A stretch of DNA of 64,000 nucleotides from Plantago major (lineage: Eukaryota > Streptophyta > Magnoliopsida > Lamiales > Plantaginaceae), in the NCBI GenBank assembly GCA_026545765.1, contig CM048840.1, positions 54,126,580-54,190,579 on the forward strand. Reading direction: 5' to 3'. Position 1 is the first letter of the stretch. Each line of letters opens with the position of its first letter. Shown in pieces: positions 49,564 through 60,734 of this stretch. The notes below the pieces were generated by a model that made no database searches, had not been told where the DNA came from, and saw only the letters and a program-made list of their open reading frames with translations. Made by a program: the position numbers and the translations under genes.

Positions 49564-50637
49564 TTATGTCTCAACATTGTTCAGAGCAGAGAACAGGGCT
49601 TTGGTATGAACTTCTGGATTGTCTTCTTCCTGTTCATCATCTGAAACATCACAGAGACAAGCAAACAGAGTCTTTTTCTCCTTTCGAAGAGTGTTAGCAC
49701 ATTCAGTCTGATAATGACCCCATCCTTGACATTCAAAACATAAAACTTTGCTAAGTTGAGTAGGACTAGGACTAGAGCTAGAGTTAGACATATCGATTTT
49801 CTTTTTGAAAGTGCTAGTTCCTTTACTTGATGAGCCTTTGTTCGAATTTTTCCTGAATCTAAGTTTATCAAACTTCCTTACCAAGTTGTTATAGGCTTCT
49901 TCAGACATGTCATCAGAATCATCACTACTGCTTTCAGGCTCAGGGACTTTGAATTTTGAGTGAAGAGACATACTATGGATTTTTGTACCTTTGCGCTCAT
50001 TTTGTTGAAGTTCAAAATTTTTCAAATTGTTCATCAAGGTGTGAAAATCCATAATAGCCAGATTTTGAGTATCTTCCAAAATAGTCACTTTTATGTCAAA
50101 TTTTGAAGAGAGTGAGCGAATAGCTTTGGAAATCAATTGTTTATTGGATATGGCATCTCCAAGAAGTTAAACATCATTAGTAATAGTGAGCAGTTTATCA
50201 AAATAAGACTCAATGGTTTCATCTTCAGCCATTCTTAAGTTTTCAAATTTTGACCAAATCATTCGGAGTTTAGTTTGCTTAACAATATTGTCACCTTCAC
50301 AATAATTTTGAAGTAAATTCCAAGCTTGTTTAGCAGTAGTGCAGTTCTGAATGAGTTTAAACATATGAGCATCAACATGACCAAAAATAGCACTCAAGGC
50401 TTTTCCATTGTAAGAGCTTAAAAGAAAATCACCTGGAGAGAACTGACTTTCAGGTACTGGGATGACATCTCCATCAGCATCAGGTCCTATGGTAGGCCAC
50501 ACATAGCCTACAAGAACAGATTTCCATGCACGACCTTCAATGGACTTGATGTACGTCCTCATCCTGATTTTCCAGTAATGGTAATTCGACCCATCTAGCA
50601 CAGGTGGCCTGTTGACACTTGAGTAGGCAGCGTCCAT
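49564..50637 (-). pseudogene. Copia element B gag
   Basis: Start ATG 50637 (MDAAYSSVNRPPVLDG). Contains LDGSNYHYWKIRMRTYIKS, LRMAEDETIESYFDK and a CCHC zinc knuckle (CFECQGWGHYQTECAN). One in-frame TAA at 50169-50167 splits it and a stop at 49564 ends it before the linker. Close to element A's gag throughout. Confidence 0.85.
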
Positions 50638-50676
50638 TGTAGTAGCCAAATCCAGACACCAATTAATTAGGTGACT

Positions 50677-50689
50677 GGCTCTGATACCA
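50677..50689 (-). promoter_or_regulatory. Primer binding site, initiator tRNA-Met
   Basis: The minus strand reads TGGTATCAGAGCC, the standard plant copia primer site, two bases from the 5' LTR end at 50692. Confidence 0.92.
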
Positions 50690-50691
50690 CT

Positions 50692-51463
50692 TGTTAGAAC
50701 TGTTGGACCGAGATTGGTACTTTGAACTCCAACAGTAGACAATGTTGACTGGAATGTTGAGTCAACAATGTCTTCAACAATGATCGTCTGGTTGTGAGAA
50801 ACTAAGAACAGAGAGCAGCGGACAAACAACCAGATGTAACAAAATCAAGCCAGTATATATAAAATATACTGACAATGCCGTAGGCTAAATTTCCACTAAC
50901 ATTAAAAGTAGAATTACATAAACAAAGTTTAATCTAATCACAAACGATTAATTAAACTTACAAAACTAGACCTAGAATAAATAACAGTAAAAATCTATTC
51001 TAGTTTGTTATCACTAGAGTAATTCTCAATGCTTGAAGAACACTCACAAATAATAACAATATCAAGTCTAGTAGAAAACAAGAAAGCCTATCTCTCAATA
51101 TTGTGAATCGAAGTTCATGAAAAGGTATCACTTCCAGGCTGCATTCTCCTTGTATAGTCGACCTCTTCTTAGTCGAACAGAAGAAGGAATGCAGTAAAGG
51201 CAAGTTGCTTCTTCTTGCTTTCTTCAATCAATCTGCTAGAAGGAAATTTCCATAGATAAATATCTCTTCAATAATTTTCCTTCTTGTTCATATCTTGTTA
51301 GATTATTTCCTTAAGCCATCGCATTGCTTCCAGCTTTGCAAACTTCTAGTCTAAGTATATCGATTGTTTCCTGCAACATAATTACACAAACAACCACAAA
51401 CATTGAACTAATTAAGAAAGACAAGATTATCAAAACAAGTGCTCTTAGTAGTGCCCACTTTCA
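50692..51463 (-). repeat. 5' LTR of copia element B (772 bp)
   Basis: Begins TGAAAGTGGGCACTAC (51463, minus) and ends CAGTTCTAACA (50692). Matches 41102-41877 with a small indel near 51150-51155. Confidence 0.92.
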
Positions 51464-51468
51464 GTGTA
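51464..51468. repeat. Target site duplication GTGTA, right copy
   Basis: Follows the LTR end CACTTTCA and equals 41097-41101. Confidence 0.88.
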
Positions 51469-52140
51469 AACTTTAAGAGACTGAGCTATACTTATAAACT
51501 ATCAAGAAAGTCCCGTGATTCGTCATACTCCTCTTTCTTGTGAAGTGCTTTCTCAACAGACTCGAATTTCTCTGTCGATACAACTGATTTAGCTTTCTTT
51601 CGTTGTTTCCTGCAGAAAACGCAGAAGACATCAACCCCGGTAACCGTAACAACAATAAGCCCTCCTATAACGCCAACCATGGTATATATCCACGTCTTAC
51701 TCGATCCACCACTCGGTGAAGGGACAATGAAGGGTGTGGTGGTGGTGGAGGTCGGGTCCTAAGTTGAACTCCATGATGGATCCCAAGAGGAACCGTAAGA
51801 GTTGTGGAAGTTAAAATAGTTGCGACTTGTTCAGATAATCCATTTGCTTGAAGGGCACCGATGTCGAGATCAAATTGTGCTTATCTTTGAAACAAACTGA
51901 CCTTGTGCCACCAAATAATAACTCAATAAGTAATTCAAATCACTATCATTCTAGTTCCTTGTTGGACAAGCACACCTCAATGGAACAGTAAGTCGACTGA
52001 TAAGAGGGTGGAGATAGTTGAGATCAAGTCATAAGGCGACTCGGCATGGAAAGTAAGATAAGCTTGGCAGGTTTGACTTTAAGCCATTGCAGGTGTAGCC
52101 AAGAACAGCAGCTCATGATCTGCAGTGCCACATTCTTGTC

Positions 52141-53014
52141 CAGGGGCGGAGATAGGGGTGGCAGGTCGCCACCCCTGAAATTTTCATTTTCTTTATTACT
52201 ATAAGCATATTTTAGAAAAGTATATGTTCCGCCACCACTAAATTTTTTAGTTAGTACATTTAGATAGTCGACTTTATAATTAAATAAATTGAGAAAATTA
52301 TAATATTTGATAAATTTAATGTAAGTCTCCTGAGAGACGGTATTATAGAGATACTAAATGAGACGGTCTTACAGTTATATCTAAAAATATTAAAAGTTTT
52401 ACTAAAAATATTGGTGATATACATATTACATAAAAAAAATGATATAAAATGCATACATACTCATAAAACATTATACATATAGTAGTTAAGAACATCAGTC
52501 CGTCTCTCACTAATACATGTCTCTTCCAAGACTTTGTGATTTAAGAGATATTAATTAACTAATTTAAAAGGGTTGTACGGGCGGTTTTTATACTTTTGGA
52601 GAAAGATTTAAGTGTGCATTTTCAGTCATGAAAATTGCATATATAGATAAGACTGCGAATTTCAATGGAGGATGACTTCTTGTGTAGCTATTTGATAATC
52701 CATATTGAAAAAGGAATTGTCGAGGATTTTGACATCGATTCAATCACTAATGATTTTGAGAAGATGAAGAGTACTATTTTCATAAAAGTGGGTCGTTAAT
52801 TTATTCATTTTTGGTTTTCATTTATCATGATTTGGTTCTTTCTTTCCTTTCAGTTTACTTGAATATTCATATTTAAATATGTATGATAAATTTGGTGTAA
52901 AAAATATTGATCCGATCCGACCCGGACCGGCCTAACCCGACCTAACTAAATTACATAGTGTGTACATTTTATAATACTCCACCACCCCATTTTCAAATCC
53001 TGGCTCCGCCCATA
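52141..53014 (+). mobile_element. Non-autonomous hAT element with transposase C-terminal remnant
   Basis: Ends CAGGGGCGGA… and …TCCGCCCATA (an altered CCGCCCCTG), flanked by perfect TTCTTGTC copies at 52133-52140 and 53015-53022 (8 bp, as for hAT). Inside, the plus strand at 52663-52800 reads MEDDFLCSYLIIHIEKGIVE and DFEKMK, resembling the very C-terminal tail of TTF-type zinc-finger hAT transposases. The rest of the transposase is deleted. It splits the LysM receptor pseudogene. Confidence 0.8.
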
Positions 53015-53089
53015 TTCTTGTCTAGTGTAATTCTGCTTGGCAAGAATCAGAGAAAACAGAGAATGATAACACTCATAAATCCAATTGGA

Positions 53090-53880
53090 ATGGATCACGT
53101 TTGTTGCTTATTCCTGGTGAAATCTTATTACTGAAGATCAGAAACAAGGAGTTAAAAGCTTCATTATACAGGATATTTTCGGAAAGGTTAGCAATTTTTT
53201 GTATGTTGCATGTTGTCAAGAGTGTCCAGAGGAAACACTGATGTTACTGGTTGGTGCTCATCCGTCTCGATTGGAGCCTTCTTGGGAAGACATGATGAAT
53301 CTATGGTACCAAGTACAAGGGCAAAATAAGGTATTAAACCTTTTTATAGACAATGGCGTTTCGAGTAAATATCTACCTGAAATCATTGCATCAGGTAGAG
53401 TTGTTCAATCCGGTCTTTCAGAAACTCAAAGCCTAAAGTGCGAGAGTCCCCAAATACCCGAAAAACCCGACCCGATCCCAGCCCTATGCGGGACGCCGAT
53501 TCTTGTCACCTCTCATGTGGGGGACCCCATCTCCCCATCTCATCGATTATCACACATTCCGGTCCATTTTCTGCTGAAGAGGTTACAAGTTTAGGCTGAG
53601 ATTGTCTTGCCGCTTTGAGAAGTGCCAAAATGGTAAACATAATGCACGGTGACATTTTCCCTGTCAGCAGTGATCAAGACTCGACAAACTGGATTTGTTC
53701 GTTCTGGTCTTGTGGAGACGTGCAGTTTCAAAGGAGACGGTCCAGCTTTAAATTTACAATTTTCATCAGCTTACCCTCTTCAAAATGGGAAGCTTTGTGC
53801 ATCATCAGATGTAGAGAGCCTCATTCATGTCATGTACTTTTTATCTGTCGGATCTTCTGGAACTTCTGGAGGTTGAGAGG
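53090..53880 (+). pseudogene. Unrecognised plus-strand coding remnant
   Basis: Coding-like blocks in order: LLLIPGEILLLKIRNKELKA (about 53105-53165), ECPEETLMLLVGAHPSRLEP and NLWYQVQGQNKVLNLFIDNG (53217-53370), KYLPEIIASGRV to 53400, and after a GC-rich inserted stretch (53440-53560), FVRSGLVETCSFKGDG and CASSDVESLIHVMYFLSVGS (53695-53865). The pieces change frame and no start or end is clear. It looks like exons of one decayed host gene. I do not recognise the family. Confidence 0.4.
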
Positions 53881-53889
53881 AATTTTTTA

Positions 53890-54653
53890 ATGTTGTCGAA
53901 ACCAAGTCTTTGGGGCTTCATTTGTGTTGAGATTTGTATCTGTTATAATCTTTCTTGAATGTTTTCTTGATGAGTTACCTATTGAAAATGAGGGAATTTT
54001 TCCAAGTTGAGAAGTTCTCAGGTTGATGATTTATGATTTATAGCCAGAAATCGTGTTACGCAAGGCAGTGACCAAGGCAATGCTTTGTTTATGTAAATAG
54101 TTGGCTCGACTTGTACAACCCACGCTCAGGAAGGGCTCTTGGAGAGCCGTTCCCTATCTGTGTAACTCCGAGAGGCATGCTGCTCTTGTAGTAGAAACAG
54201 CTAGATCAGAGCAGTCTGCTGGCAGCAGACTAAAGAAATTCCAGTAACAATGAAATGTACATGTTTAGTAAATTTAAAATTTCACATCGTTCGCACACCA
54301 ACGATAGAAAATATGGAGTACTTCGGCGCCATAATATTGTGATATTCTTTGATTAATGTCCGTGTTCAACGAGTTTATTCTACGACAATTTGGAACAACC
54401 AGTTTGTTCGACCAATTACGGGTCTTAAAAAAGTACTCGACGATATTATACCATGATAATTCAAAATAAAGATGTATTCAACGAGATAATGTTGAGAATT
54501 ATTAGTAATTAATCTCGGAAATCATATATGACTACATTTATATTAAATGTGTTCTTTTGAATCTAGACTAACTTTTCTTGTAATTTCTTTTACTGGAATG
54601 ATGTAACTTCATGAACTGTTTGACACACTTATAAGTTATAACTTATTGAATAA
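53890..54653. other. Intergenic DNA
   Basis: I see no ORF, RNA gene or paired repeat in this stretch. Confidence 0.45.
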
Positions 54654-54655
54654 TA

Positions 54656-54887
54656 CTCCCTTCATTTCAGAAAATGTGTTACATTTTTTATTAATCGTTT
54701 CGTTTTGATACAATTTACTCTTAAACGATATTAATAAATAAATTATTAAAATTATACAATGAAAATTTAGTAATTAAATTTTTATTAAATTATTTACTAT
54801 TATCGTTTATGAGTAATTTGTGGTCAAACTCGAAGACAGTTGACCGGTCAAAGTCAAAATGTAATAATTTCTCTGAAATGGAGGGAG
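54656..54887. mobile_element. Stowaway-like MITE
   Basis: About 232 bp with terminal inverted repeats CTCCCTTCATTTCAGAAA and (reverse complement of the right end) CTCCCTCCATTTCAGAGA, each flanked by TA. The CTCCCTCC start is the hallmark of plant Stowaway MITEs. No coding capacity. Confidence 0.85.
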
Positions 54888-54889
54888 TA

Positions 54890-55531
54890 TAATATTTTCA
54901 GTTTTAACCGTGTTAATTGGAGACAAAATTTTAAGGCATCTCCATTATCGTCAAAACTAACAACCATAAACTAGTTCATCACTAAAATGATATATATAGG
55001 TTGTTTGACACGAAACTAAAATTCAATTTTAATCGAGTCTCACCAGTTTGTGTTGTTTGGTTGAACATTTAACTTAATTATAAAGTGTATCCACTTAATT
55101 AAAATCTCCCAAACATAATTCTTTTCACAAGTTTAACTGATAAAATTCCAACTCTATCTCAAACACAATTTTTAACAAATCAATAAAAATTTATCACTAT
55201 GCCATTCATATTTCATAGTTAAAATTCGGGTCAAATTTAAAGTTTCTTACCAAATCGCTTAGAGCAAGTCTCCTAAAAGACAGTCTCTAGATAATTTATC
55301 TAGAGACGAACTTATATTGTTAAGAAAATCATCGATGTTATCAATTAAAACATCTATGTTCTCAACATTGATATTTTTTCATATTACAATAAGACTTATT
55401 TTATTAACAATATAAACGTTTTGATTAATAACATATATAATTTTATTGATAATATAGGTAGTATATCTAGACACTTTGTGAATCGCTTATCGGTTGATCC
55501 TGACGATTGAGAAAATACTTATTTATCAATA
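54890..55531. other. Intergenic DNA upstream of NDUFS4, with a dispersed repeat
   Basis: Positions 55265-55475 contain a palindromic TCTAGATAATTTATCTAGA-like core (55286-55305) and a segment resembling 34262-34390. This may be a MITE or SINE-like repeat. The core promoter of NDUFS4 must lie close to its right end, but I cannot fix a TATA box with confidence. Confidence 0.45.
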
Positions 55532-55642
55532 TTGGGGTCTCCTGCAAACTTAATAACGAAAAACCCCATAATTGATTATTTCCTTTCCTCCAGCAACAAA
55601 TCCGAACTCAGAAGAAGGAATCGAGCAATCGAGGAAGACAAA

Positions 55643-58600
55643 ATGGCGAGCTCACTTCAACGTCTAGCGAGCAATTCCTGCAAGGCTTATCGATCATCTT
55701 TGGCGAGATCTTTCTCCACCGAAGTCGCTTTGGCCGAAATCAAACCCGGAGAAGTCGGTATGGTCTCCGGCATACCCCACGGCCAACTTCGCCGGAAAGT
55801 ATGTTCCCATTCACTGCCTTTCTCTTTCACTTTCTAGTTTCTGTAACCTCAATTTTATCGCATTCCAGTTTCGATTTTTTTTTTTTGCTTTGGTTTCGAT
55901 TGAATTGGAAATTGGTATTTGATTGAATATCGTTTTCGTTGATTGATCGATTTTAGGGCTTTGTTCAGATTCGTCTGCAAAATATGAGATAAGTTAGATT
56001 GGCGCCTTCATTAACTGTCGATTAATGTTTCCACAAGTTTTTACTTCAAACTAGCTAATGTTTTTTGTTTACATTTTGTAATTTAAAGCCTCTGAGAAGG
56101 ATTGTTTGCATTTTATGCTCTGTATCAAGTGGAATTTTCACTAGTTTGAAATGTACCTTGAAATCGAATGGATAATCCATGATTAAGTGCTTTAATCAGA
56201 TGAACCTTCTTTATTACCTAATTCCATCTTGTTTCGTAGATGTTATCTGGTCGTAAACTTGTGCATTTTAGCATTCTTTATTACTACGATTTTATTCAGT
56301 GACAGTTGAAACATGGCTCCAGGAAACTAAATGGTTTTTCTTCTGCTAGGTGACCATCTTCTCACCTGCCCGAACTGCTTCTCAACAAGGATCAGGGAAG
56401 GTTGGGCGCTGGAAGATTAATTTCTTGTCCACGCAGAAGTATGTATTTTTTTTTCTCTCGATATTTTATCTTACATATCTTTGGATCACCTGTCTTTGTC
56501 ATGGTCAGAATTTAGTTTGTCCGACATATGATGTGATGGATTGTGTTTTGTTTATTCTTAAATGGCTCTAGCATGTCTAGGAATTTTTTCACTCATACAG
56601 TGCTTGGGTACTGTCAATTTGTACTACAAAATCTGTATTTGATGCTTGATAGCTTGTACAAGAGGATGGGGTGTGATCTGTATTTTTGCTCGACTTTTTA
56701 AATATTTATTTGGCAGACCTATATGTCCCATTTTGTATTTTTCATCGTATATTGTGGTGTGGGCTTCAAAGTGATGGATCATACTTTACCTCTGTTCATC
56801 TGGTTCTCATTTCAGTTCCGAAAATTAAGTCCTTTTCTTTGTATTATATGTTCGCCTTTTTGGTTATGCTGTCCGACAAAAGATAAACAAGATTCAAGTA
56901 GTGTATTTAAGTCTTTTCCTTTGTATTATAGATTCACCTTTATCCATGTATATAAAATATCACAAGAAAACATGTGTAGAAATTCTCAAGTCAATTGTCT
57001 ACTTAGAGCTGATACCAGTTAACTGCAAGCCGTCTCAATAAGTTCTAGTGATAGTAGCGTGTTCATAATGTTCAGCCATCTGCTTACTGTTTTATACTGC
57101 CTATTTCCAGTCTTGTGATTAAAACAGATTACAATTAATGATCAGTGATCCAATATTCAATAAGAATTTATCATGTCGCTGATATGCAGATGGGAAAATC
57201 CATTGATGGGTTGGACATCTACTGGAGACCCGTATGCCAATGTGGGTGACGCCGGTTTAAGTTTTGAAAGTCAAGAAGCTGCAATGGCATTTGCTGAGAA
57301 ACATGGATGGGACTACACGGTAATTGAGACTCTTTCTTGGTATTCCTGTTTTCTATTAGGAATAGTTGGCTTGTTCTTGGCAAAAAATAATACTTCGACT
57401 TGCGCTGAGGGTGATGATATGGTTCAACACATATTTTCTTTTGTTTGGTTCATTTCCTCAATAATGAAAAAAAATATAATTAATAAAAGAATGTAGGAAC
57501 CCTTGTCAGTTAATTGTGTTGTAGCCTTGTGAATTAACAATGTGGTGCTTGTGTATTGTTTAAAAACTGTATGTAAGCAGTCTAGCATCAGCGGAATGGC
57601 TCGGTTAAGATACTATTCATGTGGCTTGTTAACTTTGCCTTAAGTTACTTAACCTGATGACTTGTAGGTATTTGTCCATTCTTCTGGCAGACCCAGCATC
57701 ATACCTAGTATCTACAAATATGGCAATTTTCCTAGAACAGTATTACATTTCTTAACTAATTGAGTGTGTAAAAAATAAAACGTCAGTGTGATTGCAGTTG
57801 TTGATTTGGATTCATCTTTTCTTTCTTTTCTTTCTTTTTTTTTTTTTTTCTTTTTTTTTTTTTTCCTTCCTCTTCATGATGATGCTTATGTTGGGGATAT
57901 TTTATTGCTACTTTTTCTTGCAGTTATGGAACATTATTAGAGTTCTAATGGTTGTTTATAAAAGCCAATCTTTGGCTCTCGTTAAGAAAACAAGTTCTCA
58001 TGTATTTATTTTATTCATCTGCAGGTGAAGAAGCGTCATACACCATTATTGAAGGTTAGATATTCTTTCTAACCAACTCATTGTAGTTGTACCCATTAGC
58101 ACCAGTTTACTTAATGCATTTGTTCTCTTTGCATCAGCATCGTTTTCTTCTTTTTTTTTTTTTACATTTCTTTTGTTTGTTGTTTAAACCTATGTAGGGG
58201 ACTGTCATACTGATATTAGCTGTTTCAACCCTTTTGATTTTGCTCATATAGTTGATCAGTTATCTTTACATGGTTATCTGGGCAAGTTCTTTGCAAATGG
58301 ACATTTTGTTGTACTTGCTATGATACATACTTGAAGTGGGTTGTAGATTTGTAGGTTACCACTTACCAGTGTTAGTCTCTACTGAATTTTTGAACTCCAA
58401 TTGATGTATTCTGAACAAGAACAGAGAGCAAAATGGAAAACATAATCCTCTTATTGTGTAAAAAATCGTTTATAAGCCAACATATCATGCTTTTCTAGTT
58501 GAGATTCTCGATATGTTGCATTAAAGGTGCTGTCTCAAGTATAAAATGAAAATGAATTGAAATCCTTGTACATGCTGGAAGTTTGCATTTTTGGTGTTGT

Positions 58601-58910
58601 ATAGGCTTTTGCTTTTATAATCATATGATGAGTGATACTCGTTTTGTTTATGCTATCGTTTATATTTTTGCATTGGAGTCTGGAGAGATCATTTGATCAG
58701 TACTATCATCTGTTGTGTTTATGTTATTGTCATATTCTTCACAAGGTTTTCCTAGCTAAGAATTTATAAGGGTTTCAATTCTTCCTGTCTATTCCGACTC
58801 TAAACCCGCAGCGTCCCATACAATTTAATCTTTGTCTATGCTACTTGCAGGTGAAGTCATATGCAGACAACTTCAAATGGAAGGGCCCTCCAAAGACTGA
58901 GAAGAAATAA
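55643..58910 (+). CDS. NDUFS4: NADH dehydrogenase (ubiquinone) iron-sulfur protein 4, mitochondrial
   Basis: Five exons with GT-AG borders and intact phase: 55643-55798, 56350-56438, 57190-57319, 58025-58054, 58851-58910; 154 residues. The N-terminus ([16 protein letters not shown], then SSLARSF) is a mitochondrial presequence. [58 protein letters not shown] and [11 protein letters not shown] are the conserved signature of the 18-kDa accessory subunit on the peripheral arm of respiratory complex I. An in-frame upstream extension to 55532 exists, but ATG 55643 gives the normal presequence length and a good context (ACAAAATGGC). The Arabidopsis orthologue is known as FRO1. No lesions found. Confidence 0.95.
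57830..57866. repeat. T-rich microsatellite in NDUFS4 intron 3
   Basis: Two T runs of about 14 residues separated by single C bases, within the intron between exons 3 and 4. Confidence 0.7.
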
Positions 58911-59840
58911 TTTAACTTCTATTATGCTTTTGCTTTATGGGTTTCTTGGGGTAGTGAAGGCGTGCACCTATACTATCATCTATTGCTTATTCTCTCAGAC
59001 TGTCGGAGTCGACTGTATTGAACGTTAAGCACCATGATTCAATAAATCTGATAGACCTTTGTGTTCTCCTTGTTTGTTGTTTTCCTACATAGGATGGTAA
59101 ATGGCTTAATGCCCAGTGCTCATTCTTCTTTGTATCGTTTCTTGCCAAATGCTTGGTGTTGTAGATAAGACAACTATTACCATGCATTGAAATAAATTCA
59201 CTTCATTGCATGTCACCACAGAGTAGGACAGATAAAGATCGACTCTGGTTTATAATATTGTTTTCTTGCAATTTGAAGTATTGAACCTTGATGTTTTCAT
59301 GTCTTGTTCATAATCTTTATCTGCAAACTCAAAGACTTTTCTTTCTCGATTCAAAATGCGATTGATCAAAACCATTTTTGCGGCCTTGACTCCATGAAGA
59401 GAACTTTGGAGCCTAATGCATATAGTTTTTGGGCAAGATTTGTGTAGAAACAAATGTGTACATATAATACAAGACTTCAATACAGGGTAATACAAGGTTA
59501 AATTGGTTAAGCTGTTTAGTCACTTGAAAATGCTTCGTTACCTGTGTATAGAAATCATAAATGCAATTTGGTTAATTTAAAAGACAAATACAGTAACTGA
59601 TGTATGTCTTCTTCATTTACTTGCATTGTGTTTCGAATCCTTCTGAGGAAAACCAAAACTAGTACTTTGAATTTGCAACCAGTTGGTTAATCTTGTATAG
59701 TAAATGGAATGGAAAACAAATTGTTGCATTAATGGTAAGAAGGTGAAGCGTTCTTGAGAATGTTTTCTATATATAACCACCAACAAGACATAGTTCATCA
59801 TCTTCAACATTGTTATCCAAAAATGGTTAACTGATCAGTC
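58911..59840. other. 3' UTR of NDUFS4 and spacer
   Basis: The first 150-200 bp are the likely 3' UTR (TTCAATAAATCTG near 59038 is a candidate polyadenylation signal). The rest holds only short ORFs without support, up to the F-box gene start at 59841. Confidence 0.5.
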
Positions 59841-60734
59841 ATGGAAACGAGTCCGAATCCTCATCTCCCTGAAGAAATCCTGCTCGAAATTTTCTCCAGG
59901 CTACCTGCAAAATCAGTAGGCAAATGCCGATGCTTGTCAAAGTCATGGAGCAGAGATCTCTCTACTCCTCATTTCATCAACAAACACTTAATTACTCGAC
60001 AAAAATCAACCCAACAACAAAGCCTTGCTCTGATCACCTATTCTACACTTGACATTGTCACTTCCCCGTTGAAACATGACGAGCAGGTCAACCTATGGCC
60101 TAGGCATCCCTATATAAATGCCCTACTTGGTACCTGCAACGGGTTGATTTGGGAAAGAGACAGATTGCTTAATCCCACTACTTTCCAAGTGGTTGTCATA
60201 CCTCCAGCTCCACCTCTGAGGCACAATGATACTGTGTATAAGGACAACTACTATTCTATGACTGTTCTTCTGATGATTTTAAGCTTATCAAACTAACTTA
60301 TGATGCACCTGAAGACTTTACAATAACAATTGATGTCTATTCTGTAAAAAAAAGGTGTTTGGAATAGGCTTCACAAATGTTATCCATATGGTGAACTTTA
60401 TCCTGATTCATGTCGGAGTGCCTTTGTCAATGGGGCTGTGCACTGGTCTATCTGTGACTTATATCCGGGAATTTATCATCACATTGCTGCTTTTGATTTG
60501 GCTAATGAGTTTTTTCTTGAGATTCCATTCCCTGCAGAGTTCGATAAAGATAGGAATCATCATCTTGGTGGAGGAGATTCATTAGATATTTCTAGCAACT
60601 ACAATGGACTCGTCGTTCTTGATGGTTGCTTGTCAATTATTGACAATTTAGGGAATGGTTCCACCGATGTTTGGATGATGAAAGAATATGGAGTGGTGGA
60701 TTCTTGGGTCAGATTTCACATTGCTTCCCATGAG
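59841..60734 (+). pseudogene. F-box protein gene, frameshifted and truncated by a hAT element
   Basis: ATG 59841 opens the F-box (LPEEILLEIFSRLPAKSVGKC, then KSWSRDLSTPHF) and an F-box-associated region (LLGTCNGLIW). Near 60255 one base is missing, shifting the frame to SSDDFKLIKLTYDAP; an extra A in the A run near 60343-60350 restores it before VWNRLHKCYPYGELYP, FVNGAVHWS, FDLANEFFLEIPFP and LDGCLSI. The frame then runs to 60734, where the hAT terminus begins. F-box proteins recruit substrates to SCF ubiquitin ligases. Two frameshifts plus the insertion make this a pseudogene. Confidence 0.82.

Larger units (their letters stand above)
41102..51463 (-). mobile_element. Ty1/copia element B, SIRE/Maximus-like, with third ORF
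   Basis: A 10.36-kb insertion bounded by perfect GTGTA duplications. Minus-strand order: 5' LTR (51463-50692), tRNA-Met primer site, gag, protease, integrase, RT, RNase H, leader-like segment, third ORF, purine tract, 3' LTR (41877-41102). Same architecture as element A, and longer in pol because it lacks A's deletions. The LTRs differ at about 26 of 775 sites, so it inserted before A. Several frameshifts and stops make it inactive. Confidence 0.93.
51464..53080 (-). pseudogene. LysM receptor-like kinase (LYK4/LYK5-like), ectodomain to juxtamembrane, multiply disrupted
   Basis: Read on the minus strand from about 53080: a signal-like start with an internal TGA, then KQNYTRQECGTADHE up to the hAT element, which occupies 53014-52141. 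After it: GYTCNG, SQTCQAYLTFHAESPYDLIS (LysM1 region), ALQANGLSEQ (LysM3 region), a Pro-rich stalk, a membrane helix (MVGVIGGLIVVTVTGV), basic RKQRKKAKS, VVSTEKFESVEKAL and SIAQSLKVYT, ending exactly at the element B duplication. Several frameshifts and stops occur between these blocks. In relatives these receptors sit in the plasma membrane and act in chitin perception. The kinase domain is missing apart from a few codons at 41101-41020. Confidence 0.75.

Noticed and set aside
55532..55642. Upstream in-frame start for NDUFS4
   Set aside because: The frame is open from 55532, but the extra 37 residues are charged and would spoil the mitochondrial presequence that begins at 55643.
57792..58028. 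Plus-strand ORF in NDUFS4 intron 3
   Set aside because: Most of it is poly-Phe/Ser from a T-rich run; it lies within an intron with good splice sites.
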